Below, piece after piece: positions 53,351 through 64,000 of a stretch of DNA of 64,000 bases. The translations under genes and the position numbers were made by a program. Location: the NCBI RefSeq assembly GCF_011397635.1, contig NC_064770.1, positions 28,723,603 through 28,787,602 on the forward strand, in the 5' to 3' direction. The DNA is from Epinephelus fuscoguttatus (lineage: Eukaryota; Chordata; Actinopteri; Perciformes; Serranidae). Positions within the stretch are counted from its first letter, which is position 1; the number at the start of each line of letters is the position of its first letter. The notes beneath the pieces were generated by a model. The model was not told the origin of the DNA. It was given only the letters and a program-made list of their open reading frames with translations, and did no database searches.

Positions 53351-54643
53351 TTAAATGAATCATGCTACTGTGTCACACATGAGATACTTTGCATGGACAA
53401 AGCCTATTCTGCACTTCAGTCTCTGAATATATAGCAAGCATAATGATGATGTAACTGAGCGAAATGCCACTTTCATTAACAAATCAATTACCAAAGAGGT
53501 CTATAGGTCTATAAAACAGGATCAATGCAGTTATGTAAAAAGATATAAGTGGTTTCATGGCATTATCTGGCACCCTGCTCATGATGTCACAAAATACCGA
53601 TCCTATTTATATAGAGTGCATACAGATAGACAAATAAGTTGTGTGATTAAATTGCTCATGTGCTCATTTATTTCATTTATGGGCCTCTCATGCAACCCAT
53701 CAAACAATGCAGCTCCAGATGTGATTGTTGCGTGTAGATTTAGAATATCTTCTTAAATTGCACAGAACCTTTAATTTTACCAGTGCATATTGTGGTTATG
53801 TAACAGGCTGATGATACCTGTTTTAAAATGCAAATATAGTGTTCAAGTACCCTAAGCACTGCATTCATTTATTTATAATAAGATAACTTGCATGCTGAGA
53901 TTTATAAGCACCACAAAAATCAATTGCATTTATCTATATCAACATAAAATCTATTTAATTCAATTTCATGAGAACTTCTGGGTACAATGGTTTTATTTTT
54001 TTTCTCAGACAATTAAAGAAATTACAAATGCATATTTGTAGTGGCATATGATTCACAATCCTTTTGATACTAGATTTGCTCCCTCCTCACTTTCCCATCT
54101 GTTGTATCCTGTTTTGTTTCATTTCGTGATAACTGATAGAAAGCTTCAGACAATCATTTACTCAACTAGCACCACATGAAAGCATGGGAGGAGTCAACAA
54201 ACTGTGAACAATAAGCAAATACAGATATGTCTTATCCATGTTTTTTCTCCAAACAAATGAGGATTTAAATCCAAAGATGGGGTGACATAGATTTTTTTTT
54301 ATCATTAGCAAACAGTGTCAAATACAAAAAAAAATCTTGTTTATGACATTTAGATTGCATTTAATTCTTTCTTTTAAAAAAAAAGCTTTTAAAAACAACC
54401 GTAGTGTCTGACTTAGTGTATGAAATTGTGTATATGCACAGCATTAAGCCTATCTTTCTTTTCTAGACCAAAGCTGCAGAGATAATCCATATGAGACATC
54501 ATCCCTCTTCTCCCGCATACGCAGCTCACTGCTGATCACAGTTTACACGCAGACACATGCTCACACAGAAAAGAGACACTGAATGATACAGGCCAGCAAC
54601 ATATATATTTTTAACAGGAATTCACAAATACAAGGCTGTCATC
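53351..54643. other. Interval between VH array and CABP5-like gene
   Basis: AT-rich, no gene recognised. The CABP5-like promoter should be near 54.4-54.6 kb; no TATA or CpG island is evident. Confidence 0.5.
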
Positions 54644-57600
54644 ATGAGTATTAAACAAGCTTGCATCTTTCTCAGGGGAGGAACAAGGAGACCTGTAAGT
54701 CAAAATGGTTTCTTGGTTTTATTGTACTGTTTATGACTGAGTGGTAGTTTCATGCTATTACTATATACCTATCTTTTACTAAAGAGTTTTCTAAATCTCA
54801 AAGAAATTAAGTGTATATGATTGTCTTTTTCACTGGTTAACCAAGGATGTAAGTCTTACTATCATATGTTGATTATTTATCAAATAACTATGGTTTGCTA
54901 TGATGGTTATTCATATATGGTGTTATTTTAGGTCAATGGTAAAAGCTGCTTAAAAGAATTTAAGTGTGGAGGAGACATAGGTGGGCAAACTTTTTAGCTG
55001 GTGCATTAAGCGGATGCATTGGCATGCAGTTTCTGTGCTTTGTCTCTAATTGTCACAACATACATTTATACAAAACCATAATATTTTATGTAAAAAATTG
55101 AATCATAGCTACACAGGTTGCATTCTGCACTCCTCACATACATTCATGTTTTTTTCTTTTTACCAGTCATTGAACTTTATAGGCAACCTGTGCTGATGTT
55201 GTGATCCCAAAATTAATATACTCTACATATAATCAGGGATCAGTCAAACAAGATCCTGTTAGATTTTTTTTTTTTTTTTTTTTTTTAAAGAAAAGTTAGA
55301 AGCACACAAACAGAAATGTTTCTGGACATTGCTACCAACCCATATTCACAGTATACACAGAAAAAAATGTGTGTGGATCAAAAACAGCAGGTTGATATGA
55401 TGTTATGTGGTCAGTGTGGCTAAAACCAGATGCAAAAGCAAAAACCTAGTCAGATAATCAGAATTTCTCTTTGATTTATTTTTCAATACTAAGAAATAAT
55501 GTTCCCCAGTCCAAATGTATTTGAAATACAAGTTCAAATTAATTTATTTCAGAACAGTATAAAAGTATAAAAGTGTTATATACTTCAATTAAATGCTGTT
55601 AACTTCATATGGACAACTATATTGAAGCCTTATGCAAAATAATAAACGGCATATTATACAATTAAAATGATGAATGTTCATCAGAGAACATAATGTGGAT
55701 GGCACTGGTGTATATCATGATGTCATTTAGAGCACTTTTATGTGACATATTAAACAAAGGTACGACATACATGAATGTGTACTTTAAATGTGTGATCTAA
55801 TGGTAAAAACATAGTCCCCACATATAATGAGTGACAGTTACTCACGCCTTTCTTAAATTAATGTTTTGTCCTAAAAATAGTCTAGAACGCTTATATTTGG
55901 GATAAATAAATGGGTATTTCAAATGTATGTGGACACATCAACAATTTCAACCTAAGTGTTTCATAGATATAAAATAAGGGTTACTGTGGATACATCAGTA
56001 GTGAAACATTTTGTGGAAAAGTGTATAAAAGGATGTATAAAACATACTAACAGAATTTTCTATTTTTATCCATGCCTTTATTCTTTCGCAGACAAGAGCT
56101 CTTACAAATGATGAGATTGACGGTAATTGCTGCTTTGTGTGTTCAAATATACTGTTACATATTGATTTTTTATCTTTAAGTTTCTGTCAAGGTATGCCAT
56201 CTCAATTTATTTGTCTGTATGCTCTCTAGAGTTGCGTGAAGCTTTTGTTGAGTTTGATAAAGACAAAGATGGTTTCATAACCTGTAAGGACCTGGGGAAC
56301 CTGATGAGGACCATGGGTTACATGCCCACTGAAATGGAGCTCATAGAACTGAGTCAGAACATCAACATGAACTGTGAGTAATGTTCTCTAATTTATGAGG
56401 TAAAAGCAAAAATATGTCAAACTCCATTAATGTTTTATTACTGCCAATTGGGCTGATGAAAATATAATCTGTTTATTTATTTTGGATATCTTACGGAGAC
56501 CCTGAAGTCCCAAAAGGTGATATTATTGGTCTGGTTAGTTCCCTTGTGGAAACAAGTGAGCCTCTCATTTTGTGTACACAATATAATAACTTAATCCCAC
56601 ACTAATAATACCTTGCTCCCATAAGGTAAGAACATGTTCCCACAATATAATAACTTGTTCCCATGAGATAATAACTTATTCCCTTTATATAATAACTTAA
56701 TCTCACAGGACAAGAACTTGTTCCCACTAGATAAGACCATGTTCCTGCAATATAATAACTTGTTCCCACAATATAATAACTTAATCTCACAGGACAAGAA
56801 CATGTTCCCACAATATAATAACTTGTTCCCACAAGATAATTACCTTGTTTCCACAATATAATAACTTAATCTCACAGGACACAAACTTGTTCCCACTAGA
56901 TAAGAACATGTTCCCACAATATAATAGCTTGTTCCCATGAGATAATAACTTGTTCCCATTATATAATAACTTAATCTCACAGGACAAGAACTTGTTCCCA
57001 CTAGATAAGACCATGTTCCCGCAATATAATAACTTGTTCCCACAAGATAATTACTTGTTCCCACAATATCATAACTTGTTCCCATGAGATGATAACTTGT
57101 TCCCACAATATAATAACTTAATCTCACAGGACAGGAACTTGCTCCCACTGGATAAGAACATGTTACCACAAGATAATTACTTGTTCCCACGATATAATAA
57201 CTTAATCCTACACTGATAATACCTTGCTCCCACAAGATAATAACTTGTTCCCATGAGATAAAAATTTGTTCCCACAAGATAATTACAGTAACTTGTGCAC
57301 ACATGATAAGAACTTGGTCCCACAATATAAGAAGAAAGATGTTCCTATGAGATAACTTGTTTCTACAAGATAACTTGTTCCCACATTATAATAACTTAAT
57401 CCCATAAAATAATTTGTTCCCACAATATAATAACTTATTCCCATGACATAATAACTTTTTCTCACAATATAATAACTTAATTCCACACTGATAATATCTT
57501 GCTCCCACAAGATAAGAACTTGTTCCCATAAGATGATTTGTTCCCACAATATGATAACTTAATCCCACAAGATAATTTACTTGTGCACACAAGATAAGAA

Positions 57601-60010
57601 CTTGTTCTCACAGTATAAGATGAAAGATGTTCCTATGAAATAACTCGTTTCTATAAGATAACTTGTTCCCACAATGTAATAACTTAATCTCATGAGATAA
57701 TAACTTGTTCCCACAGTTTTATCTCTCTTGTTGAGAGAGTGTGTGTGTTTTTTTTACATTTTTTTGCTGAACGTGTTTAAAAAAACTAATGCAAAACATA
57801 TTAAAAATCTTTTCAGGAAATGTGTCTTCCACGCTCTCCTTCACAATGGTCTCTTGAGACACAGAGCACATTTGCATTTTTCTATTTCTAAAGAAGCCAG
57901 CAAAGTGTTGGTGGGAACAATTAAATATATCGTCTGCTGGTTTATCATATGTCAGTGGCTCACATAAATGGTATAGAAGAGCACAGCACATCTTAGATAT
58001 ACTACCATATATTTTTACAATCCATCTGACGGTTGAATGCAAACCATCCTCTTCACATTTATAAAGTGTTTACCTCCACTGAGATTTTGAGTTAAGTCAA
58101 TAATTTAAAACCAGGAAGATAAACGACCAGAGGAAGTGGCATAAGTGCTTGTCTCGAAATTGTTTTCCACAATGACAAGCACAGCAGAGTGAAATGTAAT
58201 GTATGAAATAGAGCATCACTAATTGCCAAAGATAAATCTCTCCAACAGCAGGCTAAAAGCTAGACAAGTACTTTTTTCACAATGGTGTTAGAGGACTCAA
58301 ACATAGCTTAAGCTGTGTTCTCTGTGTACTGCCTGCTAATATTAGTTACATCATTTGTCTCATCACAGTGGGGGGACGGGTGGACTTTGACGATTTCGTG
58401 GAACTAATGACCCCCAAGCTTTTGGCTGAAACTGCAGGGATGATTGGGCTGAAGGAACTTAAAGATGCATTTCGAGAGGTGAGCCCAACATACCTACTTT
58501 CTCTTTTTGGTCTTTGGCACCCCATGGTGGATATTAAATGAAGATAATTGTAAAAACAGATATCTGGCATGTCGTGATTGCAATATGAGTCAGAAATGCC
58601 CTAGAGTTTTGCAATGTTTTGCTTTCCTCTTCCACTTTAATACAGTTTGATATTGATGGAGATGGCTCTATTACATCTGATGAGCTGAGACACGCCATGA
58701 TAAAGTTACTAGGAGAACAAACCAGCAGAAATGAAATCGAAGCAGTGGTCAGAGAAGCTGACAACAATGGAGATGGGACAGTTGACTTTGAGGGTGAGAT
58801 ACATGTACACACATGCACACACAAATATTAAGTCTTTTTCTGTAGCCTTATATTAACCTCCGCTGTCTAGATGTTGAGCTGGTTGAGTTGTTCTGTGAAA
58901 CACAGCAGATGAAGTAACTCAAATTGAATCAACAATCTTTGATTCAAATAGATAGCCTCAATTTTAAAATTGTTGTTAATGGTTCTGTTATGGCAATAAC
59001 ATAGCAGCAAACCACTATTTGTTCTGTAAATATATGGTGGAGTGATGGCATCTTGAGCAGAGTCATGCTCCCTCTGTGTATTGCAGTCTTAGCTTCTCTG
59101 TGGTTTGTTGTGGTAGCACTAGAGGCGGGGCCCCTTTCATTCCTATTAAGGTTGCTCAGTGGCGCAGGAAGCCAAAAAAGTTTAACTGCCTCATTTAAAA
59201 AAAATCTGGATGATCAGCACTGTTTCCGCACCATGTGACCCATAGAGCAGGCGCACTAGAGTCTTCCATTGGCTGAGGAAGCTACTTCCAGTTCTCTAAC
59301 TTGAGAATAAAATGATTCAAATGTGTGGCTTTTCTTGACTTTCCAAATGTTTTTGGACCAAATGGATCAAATCCCAATAGTGAAATATATCGTTTTGCAG
59401 AGGTGGTGGCGGTCAAAAACATTTATCCGCTGATTTACAGGCGTCTCCTTGGCCATGTAAGTCAATACCAAAAAGTCTTTTGGGCCACAGGGCATCATGT
59501 GACGGTGTAAATACACTGTTTGGCCACCACAAAAATTGGCTTCAAAGTCTGGCACACTTCTTGGGGGCCCCAGCTAGGCACCAATTCAGCCACCTTCATC
59601 TTGAGAAACATGTCCAAACAATTCAGAGGCTCTGAATTTTGCATAAAGCCCTTTTAAATAACTACATCAGAAAACATCTGAAAAAAGTATTAGAGCTCTG
59701 GTATTATTTTGGTCACTGGCACACTCACAGGTGTCTGAGCCAAGATTCATGTTATCAGTTTCATTTATCAGCTTTTGCTGCCATGACAAGTCACAATGTA
59801 ACAATGTCTGCCATGAAAAAAAATTACTGTTAAAATAATTTGTTCAGTCAAATTTCATTTAAATGTCTTTTTATGTGTCTGCTAGTTACATTATCATTTA
59901 CACTCAGTGCCAAAGCAAAAAGTTTTTGATAAATCTACCAAAGAATTTGGCTAACCAATATTTTGTCTATTCTCTTTACAGAGTTTGTGAAAATGATGTC
60001 ACAGAAATGA
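54644..60010 (+). CDS. cabp5: CaBP-type neuronal calcium sensor, CABP5-like (6 exons)
   Basis: Exons 54644-54694, 56092-56122, 56230-56373, 58369-58478, 58646-58793 and 59982-60010; all junctions have GT/AG and phases agree. Total 170 residues, close to CABP5 (about 173). The start [17 protein letters not shown] resembles the CABP5 N-end (ACIFLRKG). EF1 [13 protein letters not shown] is intact. EF2 (NINMNLGGRVDF) is degenerate, a CaBP hallmark. EF3 [12 protein letters not shown] and EF4 [12 protein letters not shown] are intact; it ends EFVKMMSQK. Other CABP5-like text is [19 protein letters not shown] and [14 protein letters not shown]. The family modulates voltage-gated Ca channels in photoreceptor, bipolar and hair cells. 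No link to immunity; it marks the end of the IGH region. CABP2 is the main alternative. Confidence 0.9.
56580..57720. repeat. Minisatellite in intron 3 of the CABP5-like gene
   Basis: About 1.1 kb of 18-22 bp units such as ataacttgttcccacaatat and aagataataacttgttccc, mixed in variant order. It creates long open frames on the - strand (GTSYYIVGT-type text) that are artefacts of the repeat. Confidence 0.93.
59050..59640. repeat. Repeat-like segment in intron 5
   Basis: GC-richer block with phrases such as ggcgtctccttggccatgta and gggccacagggcatcatg, of fish interspersed-repeat style. No terminal repeats found; class unknown. Confidence 0.35.
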
Positions 60011-60058
60011 AGACAACAGAATGAATGGATGACTGTGAAAGGAGAGGATGCATTTTTT

Positions 60059-60064
60059 ATTAAA
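60059..60064 (+). terminator. Poly(A) signal ATTAAA of the CABP5-like gene
   Basis: Common variant signal about 50 bp after the stop codon. Confidence 0.55.
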
Positions 60065-60131
60065 TTTTATGTTGATGATAGCCTAATTCTTATGAGTAAT
60101 TGTATTCTATTTTTTAGATGATAAAACTTTA

Positions 60132-60475
60132 GGGCCAGTGTCCACATAGCGTTTTTCTTTGGCAGAAAAGCGGTGGCACAGGGGGGAGACTTCATCACAG
60201 CATTTCATGAAAAAAGGGCTTCCAGCGTCTTCAGTGTCCACATTCAGTGTCTAGGATCTGCTCCAACAAATGAGCTTTTCTGTCTCTATTATGATGTCAT
60301 ATGGCTCGGATAAAGTCCTACCCTATATGATTGGTTGCCTGAAAGAGGTGGCAATGGCGCTTCTCAAAAAGTTCAGAGCTCTAAAAAATACAGCTTTTCT
60401 GGAGGCAACACACACTCTCTTCTCAGTGGGAACAACTCAGAAAGAAAAAAAAACGCCATGTGGACACACAGCCCG
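60132..60475. mobile_element. MITE with terminal inverted repeats (hAT-like style)
   Basis: The left end gggccagtgtccacatagcg and the right end (reverse complement cgggctgtgtgtccacatgg) are inverted repeats over about 35 bp. 344 bp, no transposase. Resembles fish hAT-derived MITEs that begin with gggc...gtgtccaca. Confidence 0.65.
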
Positions 60476-61535
60476 AGATAGCCACACCCTATAGTTTAGG
60501 GATATGTTAGCTCAGCAATTTGAAAAGTTCGTTGTCACCTAGTTCGCCCAGAATCCTGCAGAGCTGTCAAACAGAGCAGCAGGTGCGAACATCATTATCA
60601 GCTGTTTAAAAATGGAAGAACCAATACATATGTGAAATTAGAGGTGTCTGCCATGTCCAGCTAAACAAGTCGGCAGAGGTGAAAGTACAGTGAGCAAGTT
60701 TATGTGTTGAGGAGATGCTGTGGGTGAGCTGTGCCGTGGGCTGGTCTTGGGAACTAAACTAAAATCAAATGGTGAAATAATATATTTTACAGTTTTTGTT
60801 ACTCAAAGGCAGCTTTCGTGAAATCAGTTGGCATTGCTGTGTCTCAGCTACAGTTACAACTCCGTTGTTGACATCTACACTGTCTACAAGTTGTAAACTC
60901 ATAAATACCATAATTGCAATGTTACATGAATGTAGCATTAGCCCACAGGAGTCAGTAAAATAACAAGACTCTGCAAGGACAAAACTCTCATGAACAGTCT
61001 GCTTCTGTCACCCCCACCTTTTCTCTATAGGTTACATTTGGGCAAACCCCACCCACTCTTATTCACATTAAAAGGGTATAATATGGAGGATGAGCCCATA
61101 GCATTTTATGATACCTTGCAGTAGATAATGGTGTGTGGGTGGCATGGAAGGGGATGAGCTATGTGCATGCTTCTTCCCAATGACACCTAAGGCTTTATTA
61201 GTTGTGGACAATGACAACAGCTCTTTAATGTAGCTCCTTGCCTGCTGTAGGGAGTGTCTGCAGTGAATTTAATCTGATCCAGAGGACATTATCAGTCAGC
61301 TGAGAATGTTCAGCACTGACCTCCTAAAAGTAATGATTGACTCTGCCTTTAATGTGGCTGCAGCCTCGACCCGGGCATAAAACCATCTGTCCCTCCGGCG
61401 ACACCTGGAGAACATGATCTCAGCAGGACCAACTGTCCTCTACTGCCACTTCTTCACCTCCCATGCTTCTGCCTCACCAGGGCATAAAGGCAGCCCACCA
61501 TCTGTCTGAAGTTTCTTTTATAATGGTATCAGTGA
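60476..61535. other. Intergenic DNA
   Basis: No gene, RSS or clear repeat seen. Confidence 0.45.
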
Positions 61536-62010
61536 TGGAATGTAGAAAAGTACACTTACTCAAGTACTGTACATAAGTATAATTTTGAGGTACTTATACT
61601 TTACTTAAGTATTTGCATTTTTATGCTACTTGATTCCTTGACTCCGCAACATTCTGAAAGCCCACGCAGAACTTTTACTCCACTACATTTGTTAGACAAT
61701 ACTAGTTACTTGTTACCCTGCAGATTCAGATTATTCACACAGAAAATAAATTAACATACAAATGCCAGAGTGTTAATACGTTAAGTTAAGCCCAGCAGTT
61801 TGGTCAGTTGGAAATGATCCCCACATTTACTAGTGGCAACATTAGTGCTGCTTACACATCAGTGCATTACTAATTGTAATCCAGTTATCCATAATATATG
61901 TAATTATCTAAAATTGGCTGTATGGAGTGCTCTTTGCCAATACTAAAACATTTATTGCTACTTTTACTTAAGTAAAAGATCTGAGTAGTACTTCCACTGA
62001 ATGGTATTCA
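61535..62010. repeat. Abundant fish repeat (tactcaagtactgtac type)
   Basis: cttactcaagtactgtacat, gaggtacttatactttact and cttttactccactacattt, ending near acttttacttaagtaaaaga, which is the reverse-complement style of the start. Common interspersed element of spiny-rayed fishes; probably a TIR element. Confidence 0.6.
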
Positions 62011-62439
62011 CAAATGTGTTTTGTTAAAGTGTACCTCTGAGTTTGACTTTTTGCATACAAGTATACCTTTATCTTAAAGACAAATTGGACGTTTTGTGAA
62101 AATTAAATAAAAATGCAAGGCATTTCTTAGATGTTTGTGATTTGTCCTTTTTTTCTTTGCAAATTTCCCCTGTTGCAGCAGGGCTGACACACAGGTCTGA
62201 TGAGAAAGTGTTCCATTGTGAGACATAGTGATCAGCAGCCCTGTCACCAGACGGCAATGTTGGCTTTGTGCGGTTCTGCAAGACAGATATGTTACATTTG
62301 CATGTTGCATGCATATCATAATAACATTTCTAAAGTGACGTAGTATATGAGCTGCTTTGTCATAGGGAGGTGGAGATGACGGTGGATGGCGTGTCACCCA
62401 CCTGCCAAGCTGTTGCAGACGTTTGCTCGAGACCAATAA

Positions 62440-62650
62440 ATAACAAAACCAGTTGTATTTTAGTGAGTCTTTGCTGTATTTCCAGTGGCTTTTTAGGCAC
62501 AAAACATGGGTGTTTTTTAGCAACCTGTCACTGTGTTTCCAGCTGGGACAGTGGCACAAAAAGCGATTGTTTTTTACAGCGACAACGCTGCGTTTCCAGT
62601 GGGGATTGTGCCCCCAAAACCAGGTCATTTAAACCAAAATGTGATCTTTT
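62440..62650 (+). repeat. Three imperfect ~59-bp tandem units
   Basis: Units begin gctgtatttccagtggc, cactgtgtttccagctgg and gctgcgtttccagtgggg, each followed by a gcac/gccc-aaaa run. The overlapping frames on both strands are repeat products. Confidence 0.6.
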
Positions 62651-62759
62651 CCAAAATCTAAACCACATGTTAACCACAGCAATGTTGAAACATAAAGTGT
62701 TAACAAATCTGCCACACAATAATATGCAAATGTAACGTATCCCTGGTTTTCAGAAATGA

Positions 62760-63400
62760 ACATTGCCAACATTTGTCATGGCAATTGGGTTTTCAAGTGT
62801 ACCACTAGCTTTCAGTTACAAACATTTTTACATTTTTGTTATTAAACTAAAGTATGTAAATGTTAGGTAATTTATCAGAATATTAGATTACAAATGTGAT
62901 AACTAATGCTGACTAGTACCAACATACTGTATATTCCCAAATGCCTGTCTTTTACAAACACCGTGGAGTTCCCTGATCTCATGTCAAAGAATGTGTGTTT
63001 ATGATAAATATATTCTCAGTAATAAGGCTTTGACAAATAGAAAATATGCTTTTGAAAATTGCATGCTGAGTCATTTCAGTCATCTGTCAGTCTCTTTATC
63101 TATCCAATGCTTCGTTTCAGAGTAAAATACTGGACACCTTTCCAGATTGGAAAGCTTTTCAGTTTGTTTTGATTATCCCTAATGATCATATCTAGCACCT
63201 CGGTCAAGCCAAAATTTGATCAACAGTTTGGTCAAGTCTGCTGTGTGGGCTTCAATGGCACGATCATACTGACTAAGAGCGTGTGTGTCTGTAAAGAATG
63301 TTCCAAATAAAACTTCATAATCAATGTGTGTCTGGAGACTTAATGTGAGTAATGTTAGTACGACTGTGGAGCATTGATCTGCTCTTTCATGGAATGTACT
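62760..63400. other. Intergenic DNA
   Basis: No gene or repeat recognised. Confidence 0.45.
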
Positions 63401-63404
63401 ATAC

Positions 63405-63785
63405 AATATTCATTCATCTTCTAACTGCTTCATCCTCTTGAGGGTTGTAGGGGGGCTGGAGCCTATCCCAGCTGACATCGGGCGAGAGGCAGGGTACACC
63501 CTGGACAGGTCGCCAGACTATCGCAGGGCTGACACATAGAGACAAACAACCATTCACGCTCACATTCACACCTACGGACAATTTAGAGTTATCAATTAAA
63601 CTAGTCCCCAATCTGCATGTTTTTGGACTGTGGGAGGAAGCCGGAGTGCCCCGAGAGAACCCACGCTGACACAGGGAGAACATGCAAACTCCGCACAGAA
63701 GGGCTCCCACGCCCGGGATCGAACCAGCAACCCTCTTGCTGTGAGGCAACAGTGCTAACCACCACACCACCGTGCCGCCCCATAC
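63405..63785 (-). repeat. Abundant teleost interspersed repeat, copy 2
   Basis: Reverse orientation of the family at 52995-53350 and better preserved (ggcggcacggtggtgtggtg on -, ending ataggctccagccccc). The frames here are repeat-derived. Confidence 0.8.
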
Positions 63786-63877
63786 AATATTCAATGCCGT
63801 ACAATACAAGCAAGCAGATTCATGCACATTTCAACAAGTGAGACTGAAAGTATTTCTAAATGACAGGTTGCCAAAGA

Positions 63878-63915
63878 TAATAATAATAATAATGATAATA
63901 ATAATAATAATAACA
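63878..63915. repeat. (ATA/ATT)n microsatellite
   Basis: ataataataataataatgataataata run. Confidence 0.9.
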
Positions 63916-64000
63916 ACAGATTTATTTTCTGACCACTTTGTTCATTTTGCTTCTTTCACTGAAAATAATCCCTCTAAAGTTGCTTATGCTGTTGCATAAC

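Noticed and set aside
56591-57592. Several overlapping - strand ORFs with [10 protein letters not shown]-like repeats
   Set aside because: They are translations of the 20-bp minisatellite in a CABP5 intron; present in more than one frame, with no start context or domain.
62069-62735. Long ORFs on both strands
   Set aside because: Coincide with an imperfect 59-bp tandem repeat; no domain on either strand.

Overview
The window is teleost genomic DNA, probably from a spiny-rayed (percomorph) fish, and covers part of an immunoglobulin heavy-chain (IGH) locus plus one flanking gene. The fish assignment rests on the chimeric IgM/IgD layout (D-J-Cmu-Cdelta with a tandem delta2-3-4 array), the WGKG-type JH segments, and repeat families typical of teleosts (a Tc1/mariner relic, L2-like LINE pieces, and the 'gtggttagcac...cctcacagcaagaagg' class repeat). 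I cannot name the species.

Layout. 1-2.4 kb: three DH-like segments flanked by 12-spacer recombination signals (RSS); two sit in a tandem duplication. 2.4-7.9 kb: non-coding DNA, interspersed repeats and a gutted Tc1/mariner element holding an 84-bp palindrome. 8.0-9.63 kb: six JH segments with 23-spacer RSSs. Three are damaged: JH3 and JH4 have TGA in place of the invariant Trp codon, and JH5 has an extra G at its splice donor. 9.84-14.8 kb: IGHM (Cmu1-4, secretory tail, TM1, TM2, two poly(A) signals). 15.56-23.4 kb: IGHD, with delta1, four copies of a 1,285-bp delta2-delta3-delta4 block, delta5, delta6, delta7, TM1 and TM2. delta4 of block 2 and delta7 are frameshifted. All of these are on the + strand.

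23.4-28 kb: non-coding DNA with a tandem repeat, an RFX-type X-box and a CTCF-like motif. 28.3-52.7 kb: VH array of four sequence families. Only the first VH, a pseudogene inside an inverted duplication, is on the + strand; all others are on the - strand, opposite to D-J-C. I find ten VH genes whose leader and V exon both read open (two of them with abnormal RSS spacers), one with an open V exon but a frameshifted leader, four clear pseudogenes or partial genes, and one 3' remnant. V-to-DJ joining from these - strand genes would have to be by inversion, which their geometry allows. LTR fossils, L2-like LINE pieces and a composite TIR element are scattered among the VHs. 54.6-60.0 kb: a six-exon neuronal calcium-binding protein gene, best match CABP5, with a roughly 1.1-kb minisatellite in intron 3. 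60-64 kb: repeats only.

How the parts work together. A VH joins D and J; the VDJ exon splices to Cmu1; Cmu1 continues either to Cmu2 (IgM) or to Cdelta1 (chimeric IgD), and the splice phases seen here fit both. Membrane IgM would use the known teleost Cmu3-to-TM1 splice. The number of lesions in the JH and Cdelta segments suggests a partly decaying, perhaps duplicated, IGH sublocus. All exon limits were read by eye from splice signals and phase; no alignment or database search was run.
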